A DNA stretch of 64,000 bases from Ruminococcus flavefaciens (GCA_023667315.1 JAMPAI010000001.1:366820-430819); one strand, 5' to 3'; shown: positions 7,973-17,155, counted from the stretch's first letter. Notes: generated from the letters alone by a model not told the origin. Translations and numbers: made by a program.

Positions 7973-7997
7973 AACGTGTACCAAAATGGTACACGTT
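7973..7997. promoter_or_regulatory. Toxin-antitoxin operator palindrome
   Basis: Perfect inverted repeat AACGTGTACCA-AAA-TGGTACACGTT, 39 bp upstream of the antitoxin start. The TGTAC core resembles the palindrome bound by YefM-YoeB in enterobacteria, consistent with autoregulation by the antitoxin-toxin complex. Confidence 0.8.
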
Positions 7998-8040
7998 AAT
8001 TGCCCATACTAAGCGGATTGACTCTTTGGGCGCACTTGTT

Positions 8041-8916
8041 TTATTTCGCGTGCCGGGTCAGCAGGAAGCAGGAGCCGGTGCAGAGCAGCAGGCAGGGAAG
8101 TACGATGAGCCAGTGCGGGGCGCTTTCGAGATGCTCGGGCGAGAGGGCGATGTATCCGTTGTAATTCAGGAAATAGACGAAGGCCAGCAGGCTGTTGTTG
8201 AGCGTGTGCACGATAACCGAAGTCCAAAGGCTGCCCGACCATACGTACAGATAGCCCAGGAACGCCCCCAGGAACAGCCGGGGCAGGAAGCCGAACAGGT
8301 CGCCGTGAAAAAGGCTGAACACCGCCGCACACACCCATACCGCCGCGTGCGTGTTCCTGAACCAGTTCCTGAAGATATTCTGCAGGCAGCCCCGAAAGAA
8401 AAATTCCTCGCAGACCCCCGCGCCCACCGCCACCACCATGAGCGAGCAGATAAATACGCCCCAACTGTCGGTTTGCAGCATCTGCCGGCTCAGTTGGTCG
8501 GCCATCAGGCTTTTGTTGCGGAAATAGGCCTCCAGTGCCTGCCATTTTTCCGGAAAATGCCAGTTCACGTTCCATTCCTGAACGGCCGAGATAAACGGAC
8601 AGAGCAGCAGATAGGCCAATACCGCCAGCCCCAGCAGCTTGAATTCCACCCCTTTCCTTACCGAGGCATAGTCCGGATTGCCGGCTTTCTGCATGCGCAT
8701 GAACCAGAGCGAGGGCAGCAGGAATCCCCCGGCCACCGACGCCCCCTGCACGAAAAGCAGCGGCAGGGTCTGGTTCATCGAATCCGCGCCGGATACCAAG
8801 ATCACCAGCACGGAAGCCATGTTCGCGCACACCAGCAGGCATCCGAACATAAGCAGGAACAGGCAGATAAGCTGTAGCCAGCAGGGAAACTTATAGAAGA
8901 CGTCGCGTTGTTTCAT
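8041..8916 (-). CDS. CPBP-family intramembrane glutamic endopeptidase
   Basis: A polytopic membrane protein with about eight hydrophobic segments and the Abi/CAAX-protease motifs: EEFFFRGCLQN (EExxxR), FSLFHGDLFGF (FxxxH) and HTLNNSLLA. These residues form the intramembrane active site of the Rce1-like family. An upstream Met at 8934 exists, but a minus-strand -7 box TATCTTCG at 8937-8944 would then sit 2 nt from the start codon. The Met at 8916 (MKQRDVFYKF) therefore fits better. Bacterial members are linked to bacteriocin immunity or protein maturation; no bacteriocin genes are nearby, so the substrate is unknown. Confidence 0.88.
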   Translation of the reverse strand: MKQRDVFYKFPCWLQLICLFLLMFGCLLVCANMASVLVILVSGADSMNQTLPLLFVQGASVAGGFLLPSLWFMRMQKAGNPDYASVRKGVEFKLLGLAVLAYLLLCPFISAVQEWNVNWHFPEKWQALEAYFRNKSLMADQLSRQMLQTDSWGVFICSLMVVAVGAGVCEEFFFRGCLQNIFRNWFRNTHAAVWVCAAVFSLFHGDLFGFLPRLFLGAFLGYLYVWSGSLWTSVIVHTLNNSLLAFVYFLNYNGYIALSPEHLESAPHWLIVLPCLLLCTGSCFLLTRHAK

Positions 8917-8996
8917 GGCCTTGCGTTTTTGCATCGCGAAGATAGGCGGAAAATCGTTAACTTCGCGAGTTTACACCTCAATACAGATTGTTTGCG

Positions 8997-11336
8997 ATGA
9001 AAATTGCGATGAACATAAAGAGACTGTGGGCCTTGTCCGTGCTGTTTGTCTTGGGCCTGCAAAGCCTGATGGCTGAAGGCGTGGCCGTGGGGCAGTGGCG
9101 CACCCACTTCGCTCCGGCGGCGATAACTCAATTGGCGCGCCGGCACAGCGAGATTTTCGGACTGATGAACACGGAACTGATGTACGTGGATAAGATCGAC
9201 AACCGGCTGTCGAAATTTAACTTGGTGGGAGGATTGAGCGGAACAGGCTTGAGTGCGGTTGCTTATAGCGCGCTTCATGATATATTGTTGGTGGGGTATT
9301 CCGACGGAAGGCTGGATTTCGTGTACGGAAACAACGATGTATATACCATTTACGACATTGCCGATAAGGATCTGAACGGAGGGAAAACAATACGGCATAT
9401 CATGGTGGAAGGACGTTACGCCTATCTGAGCATGCCGTTCGGTGTGGTGATGGTGGATCTGCAGAAGCAGGAGATCAAGGAAACGTATTTTATTGGTACG
9501 GACAATGCTTATTTGTCTGTTTTCGAGATGGCTTCCGATGAAAAATATCTTTATGCGGGCACAGAGCAAGGATTGAAATACGCCGATATTTCCGCTCCAA
9601 ACCTAAATGATTATACAGCATGGAGAACCGATACGTTATTTGTGGGAAAGGAAGTGCTGTATTGTATGGAGTCTTTCGGAAAAACACTGGTGAGCGACGG
9701 ATCCAAGATTTATCTGGGGAATGTTGAAACCGGCTGGCGTTTGTTTTATGAAACGGATACCGCCTTGGGCGCGATTACCGCCATGAAAGGCTCTGCGGAT
9801 TTTTTAGCGATAAGTATTGCCGATACGGTGGTGGGGCAAGGTGTTGGGTTGGTTTTGAATAAAGAAGCAAAACCGGAGTATAAACTGGGCACCATTCACA
9901 CGGTTAGTTCTTTTTTGTGGGATGAAGACGGCACCTTCTGGAGTGGGTCGGATATGGGAAATCTGATTCATTATAGTTTGTCTCATGGCCAAATGGACTC
10001 TTATGTATTGAGAGGGCCGGCGGGAAATGAGAGCTTTCGTTTGGCTTCGACTGGAAAGGGCCTCACGATGGCCGCCGGAGGTTATGACGAATCGTTTGTG
10101 CCTTTGACAAGGGGATTTGGCGGGTCTCGTTTTTATAATGAATCTTGGTACACATACTCCCAGGGCAATTTGGATATAAATGGTATCGATCCTTCCTTTC
10201 GGTCGGTAACCCAGGTATTGGAAGACCCTTTTGAACCCAATCATCTTTTTTTCTCGTCTTCGGTTAGCGGTGTGCTTGAAAAAACGGCGGATGACAGATG
10301 GTTTATGTATAATGCCGATAACTCGGCATTGCATAATAGTGAAACCGGTTCGAGTTGCCGTGTAAACGACATGGATTTCGATTGGGACGGCAATTTGTGG
10401 ATGATCAATGCCTTTTCTACGGAAGGGCTGGTGGGTAGGATGCGCGATGGTACATGGAAGTCATATGATTTACGTGTGGCGGGGAATGCAGAGTCGCGCC
10501 CGGCTCGGATTATGGCGGATTATTGGGGTACGAAATGGATTATATTCAACAACAGCCAATTGTCTGTATTTAAAACGGATGGTAATTCGGTACAGGGATT
10601 GGCGGTCGATTTGAATAGGGGGAACGATTTGAAAACCGACCGTGTTTTCTGTATGGTGGAAGACCAGTTGGGACATGTGTGGATCGGAACCGATCGTGGC
10701 GTAAAGGTAATAGATCAGCACGCCAAGATGTTCGACAGCCCGATAGGCGGAACCTCTTCGGTAAACGCCAAGACGATAAAAGTGCCTAAAGACGGTTTCT
10801 TGATAGAATTGCTCAATACAGCTCAGGTAAGGGCGATTGCCGTGGATGGGGCGAACCGTAAATGGATAGGAACCAATGGAGATGGCGTTTATCTGGTATC
10901 GGCCGACGGCATGGAGGAAATACATCATTTTACCACCGAGAATTCGCCGCTTCTGTCGGACAATATCACCGCTATCGCCGTATATGACAAGACAGGAGAA
11001 GTCTTTATCGGCAATGATTTAGGCCTTATCGGTTACCGGGGTACAGCCACTGTTACCGAGGGTAAGCCCAAAGAGGAAGCCCGAGCCTTCCCCAATCCCG
11101 TGCGCCCCGGATACCAGGGTTTTATCAGTGTTCGCGGGTTGCCGCAGAACGCCATCGTGAAGATTACCGACGCGCGCGGCCTGTTGGTCTATCAGGGCAA
11201 GGCCACCGGCGGCCAGATTTCCTGGGACGGCTACGCCCTGAACGGCAAACGCCCAAACAGTGGCGTGTTGTTCGTGTTCGCCTGTCCGGATGGCGGCAAC
11301 GAAAAATTGGCCTGCAAAATTTTCTACGTGCGATGA
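8997..11336 (+). CDS. porZ: PorZ-like type IX secretion system component
   Basis: About 779 residues: a signal peptide (hydrophobic to about residue 25, ending in a Met-Ala-Glu context), then VGQWRTHFA, two regions of beta-propeller-like repeats (GQVWIGTDRGVKV-type blades, e.g. GHVWIGTDRG and NRKWIGTNGDGVY), and a C-terminal Ig-like domain (FPNPVRPGYQGF ... ISWDGYALNGKRPNSG) resembling a T9SS sorting domain. This architecture and length match PorZ, the cell-surface component of the T9SS attachment complex that handles A-LPS delivery to cargo in Porphyromonas gingivalis. Presence of several sorting-domain proteins in the window supports it. A generic two-component-regulator propeller protein is the alternative. 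It overlaps recO by 4 bp (ATGA). Confidence 0.82.
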   Translation: MKIAMNIKRLWALSVLFVLGLQSLMAEGVAVGQWRTHFAPAAITQLARRHSEIFGLMNTELMYVDKIDNRLSKFNLVGGLSGTGLSAVAYSALHDILLVGYSDGRLDFVYGNNDVYTIYDIADKDLNGGKTIRHIMVEGRYAYLSMPFGVVMVDLQKQEIKETYFIGTDNAYLSVFEMASDEKYLYAGTEQGLKYADISAPNLNDYTAWRTDTLFVGKEVLYCMESFGKTLVSDGSKIYLGNVETGWRLFYETDTALGAITAMKGSADFLAISIADTVVGQGVGLVLNKEAKPEYKLGTIHTVSSFLWDEDGTFWSGSDMGNLIHYSLSHGQMDSYVLRGPAGNESFRLASTGKGLTMAAGGYDESFVPLTRGFGGSRFYNESWYTYSQGNLDINGIDPSFRSVTQVLEDPFEPNHLFFSSSVSGVLEKTADDRWFMYNADNSALHNSETGSSCRVNDMDFDWDGNLWMINAFSTEGLVGRMRDGTWKSYDLRVAGNAESRPARIMADYWGTKWIIFNNSQLSVFKTDGNSVQGLAVDLNRGNDLKTDRVFCMVEDQLGHVWIGTDRGVKVIDQHAKMFDSPIGGTSSVNAKTIKVPKDGFLIELLNTAQVRAIAVDGANRKWIGTNGDGVYLVSADGMEEIHHFTTENSPLLSDNITAIAVYDKTGEVFIGNDLGLIGYRGTATVTEGKPKEEARAFPNPVRPGYQGFISVRGLPQNAIVKITDARGLLVYQGKATGGQISWDGYALNGKRPNSGVLFVFACPDGGNEKLACKIFYVR

Positions 11337-12064
11337 ACCTCACTACCGAGGGCATCGTGGTGCGCCAGACCCGCTACGGCGACAACGCGCTGGTGGTGAA
11401 CATCTACACCCGCAGCGAGGGCATGCAGTCGTTTATGGTGCGGGGCGGGCAGAAGGCGGGCGGCAAGTTCCGCGCCTCGTGTTTCTTTCCATTGAGCCAG
11501 GTGGAGATTGGCTACAGCCGGGGCAAGCAAAACGCCGGGATGCCGTTCTTGCGCGAGATCAGGCTGGCGCATCCCTACCGGGAGATGTATTCCGACATAC
11601 GCAAGAGCAGCGTGGCCTTCTTCTTGGCCGAGGCCATGGCGCGCTTCATCACCCAGTCTGAGCAGGATCCCTTTTTTTACGATAAACTGGCGCAGGCTTT
11701 GGTGATGTTCGACTCCCGGCAGGAAAACCTGGCCGAATTCCATCTGTTTTTTCTGTTGGAGATGGCCTCCAGCCTGGGCTTTTGCCCGCGCATGGAGGGC
11801 GGTTCCAGGTATTTCGACCTGCGCGAGGGCTGTTTCTGCGATTTTCCGCCCGTTCACCGTGATTTCTTAGAAGCCGAAGCCGCCCGGGGGCTGGCCAGGC
11901 TGTTGCAGGAACGCAACGCCCAGGGCGGGTTTCCAAGCGTCGTGCTGTTTCCCTCATCCCTCCGTTTCTCGCTGTTGCAGGCGCTTACCCGTTACTGCCA
12001 GCTGCAATCGGGGGTGGAAGGCACGTTCAAGTCTTTGGCCGTGCTCAAAGAGGTTTTTGCTTAG
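11333..12064 (+). CDS. recO: DNA repair protein RecO
   Basis: A 243-residue RecO: N-terminal OB fold (MNLTTEGIVVRQTRYGDNALVVNIYT) followed by the helical RecO_C domain (EFHLFFLLEMASSLGFCPRM). RecO loads RecA onto SSB-coated DNA with RecR in the RecF pathway. The four-cysteine zinc site of some homologues is not complete here, as in many Bacteroidota. Its ATG overlaps the porZ stop by 4 bp, so the two are probably translationally coupled although functionally unrelated. Confidence 0.93.
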   Translation: MNLTTEGIVVRQTRYGDNALVVNIYTRSEGMQSFMVRGGQKAGGKFRASCFFPLSQVEIGYSRGKQNAGMPFLREIRLAHPYREMYSDIRKSSVAFFLAEAMARFITQSEQDPFFYDKLAQALVMFDSRQENLAEFHLFFLLEMASSLGFCPRMEGGSRYFDLREGCFCDFPPVHRDFLEAEAARGLARLLQERNAQGGFPSVVLFPSSLRFSLLQALTRYCQLQSGVEGTFKSLAVLKEVFA

Positions 12065-12171
12065 TTAGATATGTAGTTAGATATTTTGATACTTCCACTT
12101 TGTATCGATGTGGGAAAATTTTTGCCATCCGGAAAACTTGCCGGAGATGGATTTTTGTGCAAAAGTTTTTC

Positions 12172-12179
12172 TATTTTTG
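12172..12179 (+). promoter_or_regulatory. -7 element for the decarboxylase gene
   Basis: TATTTTTG matches TAnnTTTG exactly. The TTG at 12155-12157 is only 14 nt upstream, too close, so the -33 element is uncertain. It supports a transcript starting near 12185 and hence the downstream ATG at 12249. Confidence 0.5.
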
Positions 12180-12248
12180 TTTTTCCGAAGCAATCCGGGT
12201 GAGTTACTTCGGCAAAAATTTGTTAATCCGATTAAGTTACATTGGGCG

Positions 12249-13640
12249 ATGAAAAACAAATATTCCGACCTGATTGAGCAGACTTTTGAATTTCCGAAAG
12301 ATGAATTCAAGGTAATAGACAATGAGTTGTACTTTAACGATGTGCCGTTGATGGATATCATCAAACAGTACGGAACCCCGCTCAAGATTACCTATCTGCC
12401 CAAGATATCCTCGCAGATTCAGTGGGCAAAACGTCTGTTCAACGTGGCCATGGCCAAGGTGGATTATCAGGGCGACTACAACTATTGCTACTGCACCAAG
12501 AGTTCCCAGTTCGAGTTTGTGCTCGAGGAAGTGCTTAAGAACGACGTGCATATCGAGACCTCCTCGGCCTTCGACATCAACCTGATCTTCGAACTTTTCG
12601 CCCAGGGACTTATCGACAAGGAACACTATATTATCTGCAACGGCTTCAAGCGCCCGCAGTATATGGAGAACATCGCCGAGCTGGTGAACCAGGGTTTTTC
12701 CAAGACCACGCCCATCCTCGACAACAAGGAAGAGTTCGAGTATCTCGACAAATGCATCAGTAAAAAATGCCAGCTGGGCATCCGGATCGCTTCCGAAGAA
12801 GAACCCCGCTTCGACTTCTATACCTCCCGCTTAGGTATCCGTTGCGACGAAATCGTGGATTTCTACAAGCAGAAGATCGCCAAAAACAAGAAATTCAGCC
12901 TTGAGATGCTGCATTTCTTCATCAACACCGGTATCAAGGACAATTCCTACTACTGGAACGAACTGGCCCGGAGTGTGGGGCTGTATTGCGAACTGAAAAA
13001 GATATGTCCCTCGCTTCATGCCATCAACATCGGCGGCGGATTCCCCATCAAGAACCGTCTTGACTTCGATTACGATTACGAATACATGGCCGAAGAAATC
13101 GTGGCGCAGATCAAGAACATCTGCAATCAGAACGGCATTCCCGACCCGGACATCTTTACCGAATTCGGCTCCTTTACGGTGGGTGAGAGCGGGGCGGCGC
13201 TCTATTCGATCGTGAACCAGAAGCAGCAGAACGACCGCGAGCGTTGGTATATGATCGACAGTTCGTTCATGACCACCTTGCCCGATACCTGGGGCATCAA
13301 CCAACGCTATGTGCTGCTGGCCGTAAACAACTGGGACAAGGAATACCAGCGCGTTTTCCTGGGCGGCCTTACCTGCGACAGCCAGGACTACTACAACACC
13401 GAGGCGCACTCCAACGCCGTGTTCCTGCCCAAGATGACCGAAGACGAACCCATGTACATCGGCTTTTTCCATACCGGAGCCTACCAGGAGGCATTGGGCG
13501 GCTACGGCGGCATACAGCACTGCCTGATTCCGGCGCCCAAGCACATCATCATCGACAAGGACGCCGACGGCCAGTACACCACCAAGCTCTTCGCCAAGGA
13601 ACAAAGCTACAAGGCCATGTTGAAAACCCTGGGCTACTGA
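12249..13640 (+). CDS. Group IV (alanine-racemase-fold) PLP decarboxylase, annotated arginine decarboxylase in relatives
   Basis: A 463-residue protein of the ornithine/diaminopimelate/arginine decarboxylase 2 family. The barrel domain carries the probable PLP-lysine in NYCYCTKSSQ (near residue 80) and the glycine loop HAINIGGGFPIKN. The C-terminal beta domain carries GGLTCDSQDYYN, where the Cys-Asp pair corresponds to the family's second active-site segment, and GAYQ. It is much shorter than E. coli-type SpeA. Homologues in Bacteroidota are usually called arginine decarboxylase (agmatine for polyamine synthesis); substrate is not proven from sequence. The frame is open back to 12108, but a -7 box lies in that stretch, so the ATG at 12249 is used. 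No other polyamine gene is adjacent. Confidence 0.82.
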   Translation: MKNKYSDLIEQTFEFPKDEFKVIDNELYFNDVPLMDIIKQYGTPLKITYLPKISSQIQWAKRLFNVAMAKVDYQGDYNYCYCTKSSQFEFVLEEVLKNDVHIETSSAFDINLIFELFAQGLIDKEHYIICNGFKRPQYMENIAELVNQGFSKTTPILDNKEEFEYLDKCISKKCQLGIRIASEEEPRFDFYTSRLGIRCDEIVDFYKQKIAKNKKFSLEMLHFFINTGIKDNSYYWNELARSVGLYCELKKICPSLHAINIGGGFPIKNRLDFDYDYEYMAEEIVAQIKNICNQNGIPDPDIFTEFGSFTVGESGAALYSIVNQKQQNDRERWYMIDSSFMTTLPDTWGINQRYVLLAVNNWDKEYQRVFLGGLTCDSQDYYNTEAHSNAVFLPKMTEDEPMYIGFFHTGAYQEALGGYGGIQHCLIPAPKHIIIDKDADGQYTTKLFAKEQSYKAMLKTLGY

Positions 13641-13670
13641 TAGCCCGCCCCCGGCATCGCTCAAATAAAT

Positions 13671-13701
13671 TTGGCATTGCCGAGGCTTATTCGTATCTTC
13701 G
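13671..13701 (+). promoter_or_regulatory. Promoter of the manC operon
   Basis: TTG (13671-13673), 20-nt spacer, TATCTTCG (13694-13701); seven of eight -7 positions match TAnnTTTG. The stretch GGCTTATTCGTATCTT around the -7 recurs almost exactly upstream of hutI (62585-62602). Confidence 0.75.
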
Positions 13702-13711
13702 CTACCCTTTC

Positions 13712-13760
13712 GGAAATAGTGCAAGCCGAGCGCAAGCCCAAGTTTGCACTATTTCCTTTT
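13712..13760 (+). promoter_or_regulatory. Strong hairpin at the start of the manC transcript (terminator or attenuator)
   Basis: GGAAATAGTGCAA (13712-13724) pairs perfectly with TTGCACTATTTCC (13744-13756), 19-nt loop, followed by TTTT. It could be the terminator of the upstream decarboxylase gene. However, it lies downstream of a good promoter, so the manC transcript would start almost exactly at the stem; that arrangement is attenuator-like. Confidence 0.7.
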
Positions 13761-13779
13761 TACTCTTGCATAACCTACA

Positions 13780-14871
13780 GTGATGAATAAAGACTACTAC
13801 GTGGTGATTATGGCCGGCGGCGTGGGCACGCGTTTCTGGCCCATGAGCACCACCGTTTGCCCCAAGCAGTTCATAGACATCATGGGCACGGGGCAGACCA
13901 TGATACAGCAGACGTACGCCCGTTTCAAGAACTTCTGCCCGCCCGAAAACATTTTCGTGGTAACGGGCCGGGCTTACCGCGACCTGGTGCTGCAACAGCT
14001 GCCGCAGATGCTTCCGAGCCGCGTCTTGTGCGAGCCTCACCGCAAGAACACCGCCCCCTGCATCGCCTACGCCAACTACAAGATAAACGCCATCAATCCG
14101 AACGCCACCGTGGTGGTGGCGCCCGCCGACCATGTGGTGCTTAAGGAAGACGTGTTCGACGCCGCGATCCATACCGCCGCCGAGGCCGCTTCCAGGAACG
14201 ACTGCCTCATTACCCTGGGCATCAAGCCCTCGTATCCCAACACGGGCTACGGCTACATTCAGTTCGACACCGAATCGATAGACGGCTGCAACGATATAAA
14301 GAAGGTAAAGCTCTTTACCGAGAAGCCGGAGCTGGAAATGGCCAGGACCTTCGTGCAGAGCGGCGAGTTCCTGTGGAACGCGGGCCTGTTCATCTGGTCG
14401 CTCAAAAGTTCGATGCAGGCGTTCAGAGACTATCTGCCCGAGGTGGACGAGCTCTTTGCCAGCGGCATTTCCAAGTACGACACCCCCGAGGAAGACGAGT
14501 ATATCGAGAAGGTGTATTTGGTCTGCAAGAGCATTTCCATCGACTACGGGGTCATGGAAAAGGCGCACAATGTGTATGTGCTGGGCTGCGATTTCGGCTG
14601 GAGCGATGTGGGAACCTGGGATTCGCTCTACGACCTCCGTCCCAAAGACAAGGATATGAACGCCATAGAGGGCAAGAACGTGCTTACCTACGATACCAGG
14701 GGCTGCATCGTGAACGTGCCCAAAGACAAGCTGGTGGTGCTGCAGGGGCTGGAAGACTACATCGTGGTGGAGAACAACAACAGCCTTTTGGTGTGCCGCC
14801 GCAGCGAGGAACAGATGCTGCGCCAGATTGTGGGCGACATCGCTTCCGAAAAGGGAGAGAAATACGTTTAG
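13780..14871 (+). CDS. manC: Mannose-1-phosphate guanylyltransferase
   Basis: A 363-residue nucleotidyltransferase making GDP-mannose from GTP and mannose-1-phosphate for surface glycans. Signature: VIMAGGVGTRFWPMS (GTP loop), then CPKQF, EPHRKNTAPCIAYA, and VVVAPADHVV (metal/nucleotide). FTEKPELEMA and FLWNAGLFIWS are further family motifs. It has only the GT-A-like catalytic domain plus a short C-terminal beta region; the phosphomannose isomerase domain of bifunctional enzymes is absent. A phosphomannomutase-type gene lies at 19834-21183 in the same direction, giving the two last steps to GDP-mannose in what may be one long transcript. Confidence 0.94.
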   Translation: MMNKDYYVVIMAGGVGTRFWPMSTTVCPKQFIDIMGTGQTMIQQTYARFKNFCPPENIFVVTGRAYRDLVLQQLPQMLPSRVLCEPHRKNTAPCIAYANYKINAINPNATVVVAPADHVVLKEDVFDAAIHTAAEAASRNDCLITLGIKPSYPNTGYGYIQFDTESIDGCNDIKKVKLFTEKPELEMARTFVQSGEFLWNAGLFIWSLKSSMQAFRDYLPEVDELFASGISKYDTPEEDEYIEKVYLVCKSISIDYGVMEKAHNVYVLGCDFGWSDVGTWDSLYDLRPKDKDMNAIEGKNVLTYDTRGCIVNVPKDKLVVLQGLEDYIVVENNNSLLVCRRSEEQMLRQIVGDIASEKGEKYV

Positions 14872-14893
14872 TAAAACACTTTAATTAAATACA

Positions 14894-17071
14894 ATGAAAA
14901 GGACAATTTTATCGCTGTGCGCCGCTTTGTGCGTGCTGATGCCTTTCAAGGCAAGTGCCGACGAAGGGATGTGGCTGCCGTTCATGGTGCAGAAACTCAA
15001 CATCGAAGAAATGCACAGGCTGGGGCTCAAGCTCTCGGCGCAGGACATCTACGACATCAACCATTCCTCGCTCAAGGATGCCATCGTGCAATTCGGCGGC
15101 GGCTGCACGGGTGAGATCGTTTCGCCCGAAGGCCTCCTCTTTACGAACCACCACTGCGGTTACGGCCAGATTCAGTCGCACAGCACCGTGGAACACGACT
15201 ACCTTACCAACGGTTTTTGGGCGATGAGCAAGGCCGAGGAACTGCCTTGCCCCGGCCTTACGGTTAAGTTTCTCGTGCGCATGGAAGACATCAGCGACAA
15301 GGTGCTTGCTTCCCTCAACGACCAGATGGGCGAAAAGGAACGTGCCGACAGCGCCCGGGCCGTGATGGGCCGTCTGGTAAAGGAAGCCGAAGAAGATGGC
15401 AAGTATCTGGTGCATACCAAATCGTACTTCGAAGGCAACGAATACTACCTCTTGGTGTATGAGGAATACAAGGACGTTCGTCTGGTGGGCACGCCTCCCG
15501 AATCCATCGGTAAGTTCGGTGCCGACGCCGACAACTGGATGTGGCCGCGCCACACCGGCGACTTCTCGATTTTCCGCGTCTATATGAGCCCCGACGGCAA
15601 GCCTGCCGAATACAGCGGGGAAAATGTGCCCCTCAAGCCCAAGCACTACCTGCCCGTGTCGATTGCCGGCATCGAGAAAGACGACTACGCCATGATCATG
15701 GGCTATCCCGGTTCCACCTCTCGTTTCATGCCTTCGTGGGGCGTGCAGGAAGTGATCGACTACGTGGCGCCCGCCACCGTGAACACCCGCCGCGCCAAGT
15801 TGGACGTGCTCGACAAGCACATGGCCGCCGACCCCGCCGTACGTATCAAGTATGCCTCCATCTACGCTCAGATCGCCAACTACTGGAAGAACTTCATGGG
15901 ACAGGAAATCCAGCTTAAGAAGAACCATGTGGTGGAGAAAAAGCAGAAAATAGAGGAGCAGTTCGGCGCATGGGCGGCCGATAAGGACGAGTATAAAAAT
16001 GTATTGTCCGAATTGCAGCGTTCGTACGAACTCCTGGCTCCCATGACGGGCTACAACCGCATGATGAGCGAAATCATCTCGGGCCCGCAGGTGTTCATGA
16101 CCGCGTTCCGCAACGTGCCCTTGGCGCAGGCGCTCGGACGTAAGGACGCCGAGCAGGCGGCCAAGATCGCCGAAACCAACAAGGCGCAGATTCCCGCCAT
16201 TTTCAAGGACTATGATTTTGACGTGAACCGCGACATGGTGGCGCGCATGCTCGAATTCTACTATAGGAATGTGGATGCGGAACTGCAGTCGGCCGACTTC
16301 CGCGCTTTCGTGGCCAAGAACAAGGAGAACTTCGACGCCATCGCCGACAACATGATGGCCAACTCGGTGTTCTCCACGCCCGAAAAATACGAGGCCTTCC
16401 TCAACAAGCCCGACCTCAAGAAACTGCAGAACGACCCCGTTTACAAATGGGTGGGCTCGATCCGCAAGGCATGGGCCGACAACATGATGGCCGAAACCTG
16501 GGCCAAGGCGCGCGAAAGCCAGCAGAAGAGCATGCGTCTGTTCGTGAAGGGCATCCGTGAAATGAACGCCGGCAAGGCATACGCGCCCGATGCCAACCTC
16601 ACCATGCGCCTCAGCTACGGCACCGTGCAGGATTACGCGCCCGCCGATGCCGTTCACTACAACTACATCACCACCATCGAGGGTGTGATGCAGAAAGAAG
16701 ATCCGGGCAATCCCGACTTTATCGTTCCCGCCCGCCTCAAGGAACTCTACCAGGCCAAGGATTACGGCCAGTACGGCGACAGCACGCTGGTGGTCTGCTT
16801 CCTCACCACCAACGACATTACGGGCGGTAACTCGGGCAGCCCCGTCATCAACGCCAAGGGCGAACTCATCGGCCTGGCTTTCGATGGCAACTGGGAAGCC
16901 ATGAGCGGCGACATTTTCTTTGAACCCTCCTTGCAGCGCACCATCTGCGTGGATTCGCGCTACGTTTTGTTCATCATCGATAAATTTGCCGGTGCCACCA
17001 ACCTGATTAACGAACTTACCATCGTAAAGGATAAGGTGGATGCCGAGCCTCAAACCCTTACCGAAGAATAA
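14894..17071 (+). CDS. S46-family dipeptidyl-peptidase (DPP7-like)
   Basis: A 725-residue exported serine exopeptidase of the Bacteroidota periplasm that removes dipeptides from oligopeptides, feeding amino-acid fermentation. Signal peptide to about residue 22. Chymotrypsin-like catalytic elements: TNHHCGYG (84-91, catalytic His), WMWPRHTGDFS (Asp) and GNSGSP with catalytic Ser647. Eighteen residues after that Ser, where DPP11 has Arg673 for acidic P1 residues, this protein has Gly665 (LAFDGNWEA), the DPP7 type expected to take hydrophobic P1. The family's alpha-helical regulatory domain fills the middle. It follows manC by 22 bp. Confidence 0.92.
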   Translation: MKRTILSLCAALCVLMPFKASADEGMWLPFMVQKLNIEEMHRLGLKLSAQDIYDINHSSLKDAIVQFGGGCTGEIVSPEGLLFTNHHCGYGQIQSHSTVEHDYLTNGFWAMSKAEELPCPGLTVKFLVRMEDISDKVLASLNDQMGEKERADSARAVMGRLVKEAEEDGKYLVHTKSYFEGNEYYLLVYEEYKDVRLVGTPPESIGKFGADADNWMWPRHTGDFSIFRVYMSPDGKPAEYSGENVPLKPKHYLPVSIAGIEKDDYAMIMGYPGSTSRFMPSWGVQEVIDYVAPATVNTRRAKLDVLDKHMAADPAVRIKYASIYAQIANYWKNFMGQEIQLKKNHVVEKKQKIEEQFGAWAADKDEYKNVLSELQRSYELLAPMTGYNRMMSEIISGPQVFMTAFRNVPLAQALGRKDAEQAAKIAETNKAQIPAIFKDYDFDVNRDMVARMLEFYYRNVDAELQSADFRAFVAKNKENFDAIADNMMANSVFSTPEKYEAFLNKPDLKKLQNDPVYKWVGSIRKAWADNMMAETWAKARESQQKSMRLFVKGIREMNAGKAYAPDANLTMRLSYGTVQDYAPADAVHYNYITTIEGVMQKEDPGNPDFIVPARLKELYQAKDYGQYGDSTLVVCFLTTNDITGGNSGSPVINAKGELIGLAFDGNWEAMSGDIFFEPSLQRTICVDSRYVLFIIDKFAGATNLINELTIVKDKVDAEPQTLTEE

Positions 17072-17155
17072 CAACACTCGATTTTGCCCACCGATTGGCC
17101 GGGTGCGGAGATCTCCGGATTGTCCGTGCCCGGTAAATTTCAACAACAAAGAACC

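Noticed and set aside
12108-12248. N-terminal extension of the decarboxylase
   Set aside because: It contains a promoter-like -7 element and does not resemble the family; ATG 12249 gives the usual length.
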